Shown: in pieces, positions 13,008 to 24,690 of the stretch
How the letters are laid out: each line of letters begins with the position of its first letter
Numbering within the stretch: the stretch's first letter is position 1
From: Branchiostoma belcheri
Taxonomy: Eukaryota > Chordata > Leptocardii > Amphioxiformes > Branchiostomatidae
Length of the DNA: 64,000 nucleotides
Direction of reading: 5' to 3'
NCBI RefSeq assembly: GCF_001625305.1
Contig: NW_017802379.1
Coordinates: 1,139,754 to 1,203,753, forward strand
Notes under the pieces: generated by a model
What the model was told of the DNA's origin: nothing
Seen by the model: only the letters and a program-made list of their open reading frames with translations
The model's database searches: none
Translations under genes and position numbers: made by a program

Positions 13008-13365
13008 CCAACGTTTTTGGAGTTAGATGTGTATATAATAATATTAGACATTTCAGTGAATGTGATTCCAACATGTAACGTGGAGTCTCTCAAAGCGATT
13101 CTTCCCTTCTCAAACACGTCATCTTGCGACTACACCGAAAATTGCAGACTTCCGTCTCAAAAGACCAATTTCCGAAATCCGAATACATGTAGTAGTACAT
13201 ATACGGCTTTATTTCATGCTTTATCGTAGTCGGAATTCAATATTATTATATCGCCCTGTATCATGTAAGGGCAGATTCCGTCTCTACCACAACCATAGGA
13301 ACATTTGCACGAAGAGAATATATCAAAACTACCACGATGCTTCTTGTAACCATTCCTCAAATAAT

Positions 13366-13410
13366 CTGTATCAGTATAGCCGGTATAACCGCCCTTTGGC
13401 GTAACACACC
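13366..13410 (+). repeat. Dispersed CCGGTATAACCGCC-type repeat
   Basis: Reads TATAGCCGGTATAACCGCCC, then TTTGGCGTAACACACC; same family as 5280-5322 and 25290-25333. Confidence 0.65.
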
Positions 13411-14129
13411 ATCTAATCCTTTAGTTATAGAAATACTTACTTCCTTGTATCTACATTTAGCTCTTTGGCGCCAATAAATATGTCGCCTGATTCATGTCTT
13501 TTCCGCTTATATCAATATATGTTATACACACCACGCCTTGTACGTAATTAGTAGGTCGAGAAAAATGATAGAACAGACAATTTCATTTGTTCTACTTTTA
13601 ATAGGGGACTTCCTCTTTTATTTACAGTATTCAGAATACACTTTATTATAGCAGATACCTTTAATTCCAGTTATATATTGTTACAGTGTTATCTTAAGTC
13701 GCAGAGATCGAGAGAGGCTCAGAGACGTATTATTTACAGTTATCAGATTCCACATATACAGACTGAATACTTATAACAAGTCCAGCATACATACGCGTTT
13801 AATTTCACTGCACACAGTTGTTGTAGCATCGGCAGTGGGCATTGTAACAATAAGCGTTTTACCTTTCCTAGACATACACGGCAATTATATGCTGGAATTT
13901 ATTTACAGAGTACATACATGGGAAGTAAAAAAAGATGTACACATAGTAACCAAAACATAGACAGTGCCGCAAATTTGTGTTGAGGCGTTACGTTTTACAA
14001 TAAATACTGTTGAGTAATATGCCCTAACTGCTTAGCATGGCTGATAGAGACGACGTGCTTTCCAGAACTGACTGTAAACATATGCTTATAAAAATTACGT
14101 CGGAAAGTATTTCTTTATATCTCTTTACA

Positions 14130-14135
14130 TTTATT
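14130..14135 (-). terminator. Poly(A) signal of the PNT gene
   Basis: TTTATT on the plus strand (AATAAA on the minus strand), ~73 bp after the PNT stop codon. It supports the transcript ending right after the PNT exon. Confidence 0.6.
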
Positions 14136-14207
14136 CCGTCCCGTTATAACTTCCCCTAATAAAGATATATCCAGTTACATGACCACTTGGTATTGAGTAC
14201 TCTTAGA

Positions 14208-16649
14208 CTACTTCTTGGCCTTGACTGTTTTGCATCTCCGGAAAGAGCGATAGAACGCGACCCTCCTCCAGAAGTCCTCGTACAGAATATGACCTTTGAC
14301 CGGCACCCTGTACTCGAAGCCCTGCAGGTTCATCAGGCACATCCCCCTCCCGTTCATATGGAACAGTCTCAGGTCCACTGTAATGTCGTGCCGAGCCGCT
14401 AGGTGTCGCAACCAGGTGCGCACGTCTCTCAGGTCCCACGACAGCGGATCTGTAGAAGTGTGGAAACGAAAAAGATTTCTATGGATTAAATCATCTAATA
14501 CTAAGTTACTATCTAGCATGTCTGTGCATGATATGGGAGGGGGAGTGCATGATATGGGAGGGGGAATGCTAAAAGAGAATGGGCTTCTTTTTCACCCTCC
14601 TCGTGAGAGGTGTGAGAAAAGTACTGATGTTCGTAGTAACATTTCTGCGTGAATGTTCGAATCGTTGACAAGGTTGGAAAAATTGATAATAAAAGAGAAG
14701 GGGCTTCTTTTTCCCTTCCTCGTGAGTGGTGTAAGAAAAGTATTAAATTTAATGCTCGTAGTGACCTTTCTGCTGGTATGTTAACATTGAATCGTTGCCA
14801 AGGTTTAGAAAAAAGAGTATTTCATTGTTTGACTGAAATGTAGGCAGTGTTTTTGTTAACGACGGGCGTTTTGTCATGTGTCATTGCAGAAGAGAAGCAT
14901 AACTACAATTGGTAACTGTTACATATCGACATGTAGTGTATATATGACAAACAAAAGTTGCAGAAGTGCTGTTCTCCAAACTGTCTATTTTGATTGTGTG
15001 TGATGAAAGGAAAGAGGAACAGAATATCCAATACTTTGTGATGTTATAATTATATATATATATAAACGTTATAGCTGGAATCAGTATCCTTATAAATTAT
15101 TTTGTTTACTAAATACATGTACATGTACTTTCCAATAGTGGCTACGGCGACTGAGCGACCAAATATTTGACACTCATCGCTCAACAAATTTAAAAGATAA
15201 CCGTAAAGAAAGACTTGTTTAAAGTTTAGATTCAATTTCTAAAACACGTCCTTACCAAGGGGAATCTGTAACGTCATCACTGACGTCACGGTGTGGACCT
15301 GAGCGCGTCTCCTGGTTGGACGTTCCGATATGACGTCATCGGCAGCTTTCTCTCGACTTGTCCTGTCGTCGATCTATGGAGAAGATGAAATAAAAAATGA
15401 ATTTATGACCCAACCTTACAAATTGACAACTAAGGTCGACACCTGTTCCTGTTTTCGATACGCGTAGCTACGTGTCGCTAGTAAAAATGAGATCTTATCA
15501 TTAACGTTATGGATGGATATAAATACTTGCTCTTTATAAGTAATGTCTCGTGACAGCTTGGTTACATTCTATATGGTTAGTTTATAGTGTACTATACTCG
15601 CTTCGTCAGAACATATATTTGAAAGTATCCCAGGAAACTGTTCTTGCGGCAGGCTAGTGTCAGACGTGAAAGGAAAGGAAAATTAAACGATTTTTAAAAG
15701 ATTTTTCTTCCCAAAGAATTTGTGGTCCTTTGATACTAAGTTTCCATTAACGTTTCAATGCCTTCTGCCCTTTTTTTAATCAAAATTTAACACAACAGTT
15801 ACGGTTTCACAGATACTGGCATGATTTTCGTTTCCAATAACGTACACTAGCCCCTGGGAAACAGGCACTCTGTCGGCTTCTGTCGGTTTCGTTTGGTGAG
15901 GAGCCGCGGGCGGTGATTCGGCTGAACGGATTTCTGGGAAACAACGTAGCCTCCTGTGCAGGCCTCCAGGCGGCCGGTGGGAGTTTTGATACTGCGTTTT
16001 GTAGAATTTTCAACGCGTTTTTTCCCGTCCATCCTACTACCAACCGGGAAAAGAACGCGTTGAAAATTCGCACAAAACGCAGTATAAAAACTCCCACCCG
16101 CCTGGAGGCCTGCACAGGAAGCAACGTGTTGTGTGGGGAAGACCTCGTCAACTCTACGGCTCTAGTTTACGAGTCTTGACTTTGACAGTATCTGTATCTG
16201 TACAGCCGCTATACCACCCTTCGAATTTGATATTACAATTTGTTATAAAGCTACGCATTGACGGGTGATGATGATGGTGTATTCATAGATTTAGATTAAT
16301 GTAATGTGTTACTTCTAGATCTACCATGGCATAGCGTGATTTAGTGAATCAAATGCAAATGAATATTCAATTTCTATTTATAGGTGGTCCAGGCCTAATA
16401 ATAATGCAATGGCAGGCATTTTGCAGAATGATATGTACTAGATGGAATTACATCCACTGACAAATATAAGTGTACGTAACACAGAGAATGGCAGCGAACT
16501 GTGAAATACTGGCGTTCAATTGGTGTATGAAAAATGAAAACTTTCAAGAAAATATAGCCAAAACATCAATAGAAATAAAGCTAGGATCAAGGCAATGTCA
16601 AGAAACGCGATAAGAACAGAAATTAAGAAATGCGCACGTTACGTACCAT
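14208..16649 (-). CDS. Stand-alone PNT (Pointed/SAM) domain protein
   Basis: Three minus-strand exons join in phase: ATG 16649-16647 at the very end of exon 1 (donor ATG/GTACGT), 15373-15256, and 14449-14208 (TAG). The product is ~120 residues. Residues ~41-104 match the PNT domain of ETS factors, with DPLSW and a DV..WL helix, then F-x-MNG, then FEYRVPVKG-x-ILYE at the end; this is closest to the TEL/ETV6 style. Only ~16 basic residues follow before the stop, and a poly(A) signal follows at once, so no ETS DNA-binding domain is encoded here. In flies the ETS-domain-lacking protein Edl/Mae has this architecture and modulates Pointed and Yan through PNT-PNT contacts; a similar nuclear modulator role is my inference. 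Exon 1 is mostly leader (it has an in-frame TGA before the ATG) and its right border is at 16791. The start is the least certain part. Confidence 0.78.
14569..14815. repeat. Two tandem units of ~123 bp
   Basis: In PNT intron 2. Both units hold AAAAGAGAA-GGGCTTCTTTTTC, CCTCGTGAG-GGTGT and GAATCGTTG-CAAGGTT blocks. They are preceded by a double 18-mer, GTGCATGATATGGGAGGG. Confidence 0.65.
15940..16135. repeat. Foldback (hairpin) element
   Basis: A near-perfect inverted repeat in PNT intron 1. The arms hold CCTCCTGTGCAGGCCTCCAG, GGTGGGAGTTTT, ACTGCGTTTTGT and AATTTTCAACGCGTT and their complements, around a ~35-base centre. Non-coding; a MITE-like remnant. Confidence 0.8.
16190..16226 (+). repeat. 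Degenerate dispersed repeat copy
   Basis: TGTACAGCCGCTATACCACC resembles the 13366 and 25290 copies. Confidence 0.4.
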
Positions 16650-16791
16650 ATTCACAGCTCAAGTTGCTTGTCTTGGTCGGCAGTGTAGAGTGGCTCCGGT
16701 GTGATGTGTGATGTGACGCCGTCGGCAATTCCTCCAAGGAAAGCAGAAGAAGAACACGCTGATGCACCGCGCTGTTCCTCTTCTTCTGTTT

Positions 16792-17532
16792 CTGCAATAT
16801 TAGTAGTCACGAACAGGTATAACTCCTGCTGAGACCTACAACAATATTAAAGAGAAGTGTTACTGCAGTAGAGGGAACCGTAACGATCGTCACACAGTCG
16901 GAGCTGGCTCGTGGTGCCTCCAGCCGTGACAGAAACTTCTTCTTCCTCAGTTTACTGATAGTGCGCGGCGTCAGAGAGCGGAGTCCTAAAACTCGGCCGC
17001 GGGCTAGCAACAGACGTCTCTAACTGACTGCGCGGCCCCGGTACACTGGTATATAGGGTAGGTACAAACACACATGTGAACCCGACCCCGCAGCGTGCTC
17101 GAGGAGCCGTGCGTGTTGACTCATGCTCAAGTCGAGTATTTGCCATCCTGGTTGGCCATTCTTGTGGCCGCGCCCTCAAGCCTGGTAGAGGCTACCTGCA
17201 CACACGTATACGTAGTCTCTATCAGGCTTCAAACCTGAAAGACTACTTACTTAGTAACTTTAAAGTAAAAGCTGTTCATATAACTCTATAGATTATTATT
17301 TACATGAAAATATGCTATAATGTAGAAGTTAAAGAAGTAAGTAGGTAACATGTACGTTCACAATTGACCTTGACCTAGATTACAAGCAATAGTAGTTTTA
17401 TTTCAAGACAAAAGAACAGAGAATGAAAGAAAGAAAGACCGTGCCTCTAAGTTTAAAAGGAGAAAGAGCGGAAGAAAGGATGTAGATATAAAGGAGCGAG
17501 AAAGAAATGATGTCCCAGTGTCCTCTGTGGAG
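16792..17532. other. Upstream region of the PNT gene
   Basis: Could hold the promoter and further leader exons of the PNT gene: there is a possible acceptor TTGTTGTAG on the minus strand near 16830. At 17176-17235 two inverted partial ends of the hAT-like MITE family (AAGCCTGGTAGAGGCTA and TAGTCTCTATCAGGCTTC) lie tail to tail. No other gene is seen. Confidence 0.4.
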
Positions 17533-17540
17533 TTGAGCAC

Positions 17541-17749
17541 GTAGCCTCTACCAGGCTTGGGGAGGCGGCTGGAAAGAGTAGAAATCGGCCAATAGAGAGA
17601 TAAGCATGCCAAGGGAGTTTGTCCGTTGAGAGAACAGTTTGCCGCACCCCAAATGTTCTCTCAACGGACAAACTCCCTTGGCATGCTTATCTCTCTATTT
17701 GGCTGATTTCTACTCTTTCCAGCCGCCTCCCCAAGCCTGGTAAAGTCTA
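17541..17749. repeat. hAT-like foldback MITE, nearly perfect hairpin
   Basis: Two arms of ~100 bp are almost exact complements around the short centre GTTTGCCGCACCCCAAA. The ends are GTAGCCTCTACCAGGCTTGG and CCAAGCCTGGTAAAGTCTA. The flanks carry the identical 8-mer TTGAGCAC (17533-17540, 17750-17757). The high arm identity suggests a fairly young insertion. Confidence 0.88.
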
Positions 17750-17757
17750 TTGAGCAC

Positions 17758-20700
17758 GCGCCGTGTCGCCCTTTGATCCTGTCGCGGTGACAGCTGTGCC
17801 ACCACGCGGAGTGATCCTCCCGCCCGCCGCACACAGGCACAATGGTCCTCACTACAAGCCTGTTTTCCCATCTGCCTAAGTTCAACAAGATAGTTTGTGC
17901 ACTTCCGCCGCCAAGCACCATTAATTAGTCCATGTTACAGAAAGGGGAGGGGATCTGGGAGCCGGTGATAAACACTAGCAGTACTTGTGGGAAACTTTCG
18001 GGTCGGACAACATTCCTGGAGTGGAATGTTCTGCATTTCAAAGAAACGAAAACGAATTGGCAATACAATGTAGTTCTGTAATGAAATTCCGACGTACAAC
18101 CATATCAAAGACTGGGGAAAAGCAAAACTCACGTGTTTGAGCCTTCCGCATAGATATAGCCCCGATCAATGATGGAATGTGAACCGATGCAAAGGAATTA
18201 GAGAATACAAAGTCAAAGTCGCAAACGTTTAAAAATATTCAAGTGTCCACAGTGAATGGACGAACAATTTCAAGGAATAAAGACAGAGCATAAAAGCCCT
18301 ATTGCATTGCCTTAACTATTAATATCGTTCAAGAGCAAGCATATTGCTTACAGAGAGTTGTCGGTAACCAAGTGTGCGGTTATTGCTAAAATAAAGCACG
18401 ATTCCAATTAACCTCCAGTCGACGGAGCGTATCCAACCCCACATTGTCCTCCACAGAGCCGTGCACAATCGTCAGGTCGTCTGTGTACGGTCCGGTGATT
18501 TGGAAGGTAAATCTTGTGGCGGATCAGGGCCCAAGAGGCTGCCCTGTGGAACCACCTGCGCGCAACCATACAACAAACCGCTGAGCCGCCGGGAGACAAT
18601 TCCTTAAACAAACTGTCCGCTTAAATCGTACGGGATAAATCTCATTAGTTCGTCATGCATCGTTCGCTTCTTTTTCACTCGTAGACATCAAAGTAGAAAA
18701 CTTACAAATTACATGCCAAGGGAAGTTATATTTCTTTTATGAATTGTGTTTCATTTCAGGATGCGCTTATTTTTTTTATCTAACTTTTATTGAACGAATA
18801 ACTGAAGCCTGAACAAAAACATCAAAGCTTTCTGTCCTTTTTTTTCAAATGTTGACGTATGCTCTTCCCCATTACACCTGCAGGATAAAATGCTTTGGTA
18901 TGTTAATGCTGTTATACCAATCGATATGCCAAACCGATAAACCGACCGGCCGCCAAAATGTTTGGGCGAAGCGCTTTCTGTGGGCGGTAGAGCTCGAGCG
19001 GAGTTTCCACAGGAGTAGACTGTTGAGATGCATTTGAGCGTTCACAAAGTTAGGCAAATATCTCTGTCATTCAATGAATGCTGAACGATCTCCAAGGTTT
19101 TCCGATGATCTTTCCATTGTCTCCATGATCAATGATTTTGATTTCCCTACAGCATCAGTCTTCCGAAAGTAGGCATGAAGTCACAATAGTAATAAAACTG
19201 TGCACAGCTTTTCCAAATTTTCTCACATTTTTGTTTTAATGGCTATATTGAATATGAATTTATACTAATGAAAATATATTACTTTTTTTGTCTTAAACCT
19301 TTAATAGACCTTTTAAATACAAGAATCAATAAGAACTAACATCCTGTAACGGTTTTCCCGATGTGATCACTAATCACCGCCCCCGCTTCCTCGTACATCA
19401 CTCTGTACTAATCCTGGAGGATCAGGGCGGATTACGTTGTTTGCCGCAATGTTGTAAACAAAGCGAAAGTTAACAGTCGTGTCAAACAAACAAATACTTA
19501 GGACTTAGAATGTGACGTCAAGATCCTGTATGCTCCAGAGGTATGTTGTGGGCAGCCAAATCAAATATAACCACACTCAATCAAGAATAAGTCATCAAGG
19601 CTGTCAATCTTTTGCCTCCATACATTTACCAGGGGTTTCTGTAACAAACTCATCCAACGATTGTATAAGTTGATACCTATCTCATACTAGCCACCCACTT
19701 TGTATTAGGTTAGCCTTATGAAAATGTATACGTAGTTGACATGTACTTGCTTAAGTTAGTAGATGCCATACTTTGTACACTGTACAATTGTTGCGCAATA
19801 AAGTTATTATGTAACAAGTGTTGAGTGCTGACATTCAAGCAGATGTAAGGGTTCCCTATTACCTTTTCACTGTTCGCCTTCTTATACTAAACATACAGGA
19901 AAAGAGGCGCCAAATGTTGCCAAAACAGGCGTAAAACACCTCGAAAATGAGCCGGATTCTCACATCTGCTTTAAGATTACTTGAGTGTACACAATGTATT
20001 TACATACAAAAGTAATGCGTTTTAGGATTGTTACGACCTGGTGTCCTACTTCTACTTGGACTTTGCTGGTGCCGTGCCACCACTCACTAACGAAGTATTT
20101 TCCACACAAAGACCAGGATCTAACTCAGCCTCTGCCTCGGCAAACTCGAGATAAAAAGGCCGAGTATTTCCCTCATTAGCGCGACACTGTCTGCGACTTG
20201 TTATCCCGCTGTGTCCTGCGGCTTTCAAGTATTTGTACACGTTAAAAGATACAGTGAACAGTATTGATCTTTCAATGGTGGCAAACCCTCGGCTCCGGCT
20301 AGATCCGTGTCCAAACGACTTGTATCCGCGTCTTTTGTGTGCCGCGTGGCACGGCCGGGTTCTGGTTGTCCTCAGCGGTCACAACTCATCGAGAAAAAGT
20401 TACTGATTGACGCAAACCGTACCAAACGTTTTACTAGACGCTACCCGTCACTGTTGCTTCTTACGTCTAGGTCTATAGTTGGTTTAACGCCAGGCTCTTA
20501 ACTAATGACCGTAGATTGGAGAACAGAACAGAGAACACTGTAGAACAGAACCAGCAAACCCTAAAGTACATGTATTGTAATGATCTGTCACAGCAAAGTT
20601 TGAGGTTTTATAAACGTGACTAATTAACTTGTTCAATACGTAGGACGGTCTTTTACAGTACATTATTGTTTTTAAATCTTATTTAATAGGGGCTGACTAA

Positions 20701-22040
20701 CGATACAATGAATGATATCCGACGTATTTGTTTTTAGATTATAATTCTAATGTGAATACTGATCAGATGTAAAGCGACAGAGCCATTCTGGACCCCTTAG
20801 GACCTGCCATACTGTCACCTTTTTTAAAAAAGGAAATAAACCATTAACGTTATAGATTGAAGGCACAAAAATGTGAAAGACTTCATACTGGCTGAAGAGC
20901 GGTAATACCCCCGGGCGGCACAATACCCCGCCCTGGCTAACAAGCTCGCGGAACAAAGGCAAACATCCTTGTGGAGTGAAACGCGAGGTAAATATGAGTC
21001 TTTGGGAACAAATTCGGCGAGTCCGCTGCTCAATCAATATGTGGGGAAGTGGCCGTGGTCAGCGCTTAGGCTTGTTCGGTTGGATGAACTGCATAGACAC
21101 AAGTAGCTATTGTCAATATCTCTCTCTCTTGGACGCACCCCTTGTATTTGGACATTTATGTGACTTTTTCGCTTAGAAAAATAGAAATTGTCAATTTCCG
21201 TGAAAAATCGCAGAATGACGAGGCATTAACACCAAGGTACTCTTTTGCAATTTGTACTTTCCTATTGAAGAATTAAGGAAAAGTACGCATAAGGAACAGT
21301 CCAAGAAACTGTTTCTTCTGACTGATATGGAGGCAAAGAAATATTTGAGTTCAAATACGTCAAACTTCACAAGCGCCCCCAAGCGCCAACAATGATTAGT
21401 GTACAAGGGCATTGTTGTCGGCGTGGCGCGATACGAAAATGGGCAGGAAATCGTGTTCAAAAGCGACATCTATCCATATACTCCATGTTGCAGGCCAAGG
21501 GTGCTTTCAGAGAGCTCTAGTATCCTATGGCTGACTACAATACATGAAGAAAAATGACAAGGATACGAAGGATGCCTCAAAATCAATTTAATTGCATTTT
21601 GAAAGGTTGAAATTAGTTACAAGACCAAGCGTTCATTTGATGTCCGAACTTCACGACTTTCAAGGATAACAATATGACTTCCTCCATTAATCGGTGGACT
21701 TACACAAAGTTATTTTGTACCTTATAAAAATTACAGCAACATTTTGTCCCATCGTTTCTGCCTTCTTAATCTGACTCCAGTGTTGGTGAATTATTCCAGT
21801 TTTTCAAATGTTGTGAGGTTAGATGGATCAATTCCTGAGAGGTTCCCTGTGGTTTTGTAGGGTAGGGATCAGAGTTCAGCGTCTCAGTTATTGCTTCTAA
21901 TTGTGTCTTTTAGGGAAATGAATTGAACCTTTTTTACTGTACTCAGTATGTTCTGTGAATACCCAGGAAGTCCATGAATGGCCACACCGTCGTTTCCGTG
22001 CTCGTCTAGTCCGGGTAAGAAGGTTTTTCTTCATCTTCAC
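17758..22040. other. Intergenic stretch without a supported gene
   Basis: Several open frames of 60-96 codons exist, but none has splice sites, family likeness or a promoter I can support. A LINE-type 3' tail (TTGCGCAATAAAGTTATTAT) lies at about 19789-19812. Confidence 0.5.
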
Positions 22041-22054
22041 CACGTGTTTCCACC

Positions 22055-22360
22055 TCACGGCTCGTTTACCGGCAAGTTGGGCGGATAGAAGCCGTGCCGC
22101 TGGCCGCTGCAGTAGCAGACTTTGTTCAGGACGATCTGTCCAAACCTCCGGGTCCTGCTCCAGTGGCAGTCAGCCCTGTAGTGGAACTCCTTCCTAGCCT
22201 GGTGGTGGTGCCGGTGACAGAAGCAGCGCCGCTCCAGGATGAGCTTTCCGTCCATCGTGGTGAGTTTGGAGTACTGGCAGAGCTGGTTGTGGTGAGTTTC
22301 CTCGGTATGGTAGTGTTCGAGGTGCCATTTGCGAGAAACCTCGTTCCACACGTAAGTCAT
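22055..22360 (-). CDS. NEPSR-bracketed His/Cys-repeat small protein 1
   Basis: Intronless, 101 residues from the ATG at 22360, chosen because it puts WNEVSR at residues 5-10 like its paralogs; an in-frame ATG lies at 22384. The two repeats read H23-x4-C28-x-Y ... L42-x3-C46-x-C48, and H60-x4-C65-x-W ... L78-x3-C82-x-C84. The protein is unusually His-rich and ends in VNEP. No signal peptide or membrane segment is visible, so a cytosolic or nuclear site is likely. A TATA box lies 94 bp upstream (22454-22459). GGGACTTTCG at about 22594 is one base from a kappaB site. It is the most downstream member of the array and the function is unknown. Metal binding by the H/C/C/C sets is an inference. Confidence 0.75.
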   Translation of the reverse strand: MTYVWNEVSRKWHLEHYHTEETHHNQLCQYSKLTTMDGKLILERRCFCHRHHHQARKEFHYRADCHWSRTRRFGQIVLNKVCYCSGQRHGFYPPNLPVNEP

Positions 22361-22451
22361 CGTCACTGCTTTGATGGCGAACAAACTTGAGGTGTCGAGG
22401 AATACTTCTTCAGAAGATTTGGAGTCGTAAAAAGACTCAGAAAAGTCACAG

Positions 22452-22460
22452 TATTTATAG
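22452..22460 (-). promoter_or_regulatory. TATA box of small protein 1
   Basis: CTATAAATA on the minus strand, 94 bp before the ATG. Confidence 0.6.
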
Positions 22461-22619
22461 TCTGGAGGACAAAATTACTAGATAATGGTCAGGACAGCAC
22501 AATTTTGATTGGAGGAAAACTTTTGTTTGTTGGACTTAAAACAAATAATCGTCATCCAGGCAAATAATGAAACTTGCTTCGTCAAGCCCTTATGAAAGGG
22601 ACTTTCGGAAGGTGTTGTC

Positions 22620-23829
22620 GAACCTATGGACTCATATTTTGCTGACAAAGTAATGGCGTTTTCTTTAGTACATTCCAGAATAATCCACGTCCATCCAAAT
22701 CAATGTAGCTTGTCTACAACTAAAAGGCGAGAAACGACTTCTGAGTAAAATTGTAGGTGGTTGACTATTGTTTCTTATCACTAAGCGTTATAGTAAACCC
22801 CCCTCTAGATTACCCTCTCCCCATTTCCTTCTCTAATATGCATTGGCAATATTGTAAGTACCACATAACGTCATTCCGTCAAAGTTTGATTGCCGGAAAA
22901 AGTTTGAAATGTCCTGAACTATACTGGAAGCAAGAATAAACTTTAGCCCCCACCCCTTTCTGGGGCCTCCGAAAATAAACAGCAACTACATGGCATGAGC
23001 GTAGGTTATGTTACATTTCGTGTGAAAAAAAAAAAGGACAATGGGGCAGGTCGTATTATTTAAGCGGACATTTAACTGTCAGACGTGTCATTCTGCAACA
23101 CGAAAACACTGCGGAACAAGTGCTTGCTATCGACAAAATGTCCGTAGCTTAATCATGCATTGTGTATACTACATCACGCCCTGCAGTACTAATCATGTCC
23201 ACCAGGTGTCGCTTCTAACTTTTATCCGTCTATCAGTACCGTTATGGAACCACCAGGAAGTCATTGTTGTAGTTACCGTCCAAAGAAACCATATAGATTT
23301 TGCGATAAAGAATAAGAATCTGCACATTCTCTTCAATTCTCATCTAAAATTGTTCGCTGTGAGACTGCACGTGATGATCTTATATTTGTCCAAGATGCAT
23401 AAAAATACTGTATCAAGTCATTAGAGCAGCTAATCAAAGGGCCAGGTCCATAAAAGCGAGCTGCAAAAATGTGAGATTCACTTCTTTCACTCATATTGAC
23501 TTCAATTTGATTCTTGATGCATTGCAAATGTTCTTCCAAAGTATACTGTTCTGTATGAAACCAAGAAGTATATTAGTATTAGTGCCGTTTAGCCAAGCTG
23601 AATGATGTAAATGGTTTCGGTCGAAGGCTACTTAATAATACTGTATGCTAATGAGGGTCATGTGGCCACCCCTAGCAACCAATCGTTTCAGTCGTATGTT
23701 GACAAATAAGACAAATATCAACAAAGACTCCGGTCCAACCTTTCTGAGTAAACGTTTCAAGTGACAAAGGCTTTCATGGTGTACGTGGCATAACAGAAAG
23801 ACAAACAAAATTCAAAGTGAGAAGATCTG
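22620..23829. other. Intergenic between family members 1 and 2
   Basis: No supported gene. A 127-codon plus-strand frame at 23041-23424 has no family likeness or promoter. Confidence 0.45.
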
Positions 23830-23835
23830 TTTATT
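23830..23835 (-). terminator. Candidate poly(A) signal of small protein 2
   Basis: AATAAA on the minus strand, ~845 bp after the stop. Similar spacing (650-910 bp) is seen for members 5, 6, 7 and 9. Confidence 0.45.
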
Positions 23836-24284
23836 TGACATACTGAAGGTTACAACGTTTTTAAGAGAAGGCACAACCTTGGCAAAATCACTAACCACAC
23901 ATTTTCTTCATACAGAGAGTATTAATTTTGAGAAGTTAACCCCTTGTGACATTTCATTCTTGTGTTGGTTACACACACCGTCGACTACACACAATTCAAT
24001 CGCACTATTTTTATACCAACTCGCACCACACCCAGTACAATTCATTTATCAGGCGTTGTCAGGACTCAGAGTTGTGTTTTCTAACCTGTTGCTACCAATG
24101 ACGTTGACTCGGGTACGGTACGTAAGGAAATCAGAGTCCGTTTTGATCTGTGAGTCGTGTTGGCGCGTTCGTCTTTCGCTCCCCCTTAAGTGAGGCCTCT
24201 TTTGGTGAGTTCGTGAGCAGAACTACGGTCGGGTCGGTGTGCCACTAAGCGAGGTCCGCGCCTGGTTGGATTTTCCGTTTTCTT

Positions 24285-24690
24285 CTGAATGGAGTTTTGA
24301 GAAGTGTTCGTACGGGAGGAAGTTCTGCAGAGTACAATCTGGGGAATATTCAAAGTTCGGGAAACGTTTGCGTTGTCGCTGTGCGTGCCAGTCATACGGG
24401 TGTAAGCCGTGTTCATTTGGGTGTCCTTCGGGAAGGGTTTTCGATGAACCGACGCGAAGTGTAGACGTCGTTCTACGGCAAAAACAGCCGTTCTGAATGT
24501 GAAAAGTTCTCGTATGAGAGGAAGTTCCGCAGAGTACAGTTCAGGGCACATCGACGAATGGATTATTGACGGGTGTGCGGAAAAAATTTTGGTTGTCGTA
24601 GTCCGTGCAGGTGTCAGCGGTGTTCATTGGGCCTGGGATGTCGTTCGGAAAGGGTTTCCGATGAACCGCCGGGAAGTCTAGGGCTCGTTA
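24285..24690 (+). pseudogene. Possible decayed plus-strand relatives, duplicated
   Basis: Two ~200-bp tandem units on the plus strand. The first reads KCSYGRKFCRVQSGEYSK, then RLRCRCAC, then FDEPTRS, which recalls the C-x-Y ... L-x-C-x-C ... NEPSR pattern. The second has stops and frame shifts but keeps a DEPPGS end. There is no start motif or TATA box, and the region would lie in the 3' UTR of member 2. Kinship is tentative. Confidence 0.3.

Larger units (their letters stand above)
13008..14163 (+). other. 3' UTR of the 10.3-13.0 kb gene
   Basis: AT-rich, with candidate AATAAA signals at 13999-14004 and 14158-14163. It contains a dispersed repeat copy at 13366-13410. If the second signal is used, the 3' end overlaps the 3' UTR of the convergent PNT gene. 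Confidence 0.5.

Noticed and set aside
18408-18611. Possible exon on the minus strand, with FTFQITGPYTDDLTIVHGS in a second frame
   Set aside because: The stretch looks protein-like for ~33 residues, but an upstream stop, a poor acceptor and no partner exon leave it unsupported.
23041-23424. 127-codon plus-strand frame
   Set aside because: No TATA box, no family motif, odd composition for a protein and no splice support; likely chance.
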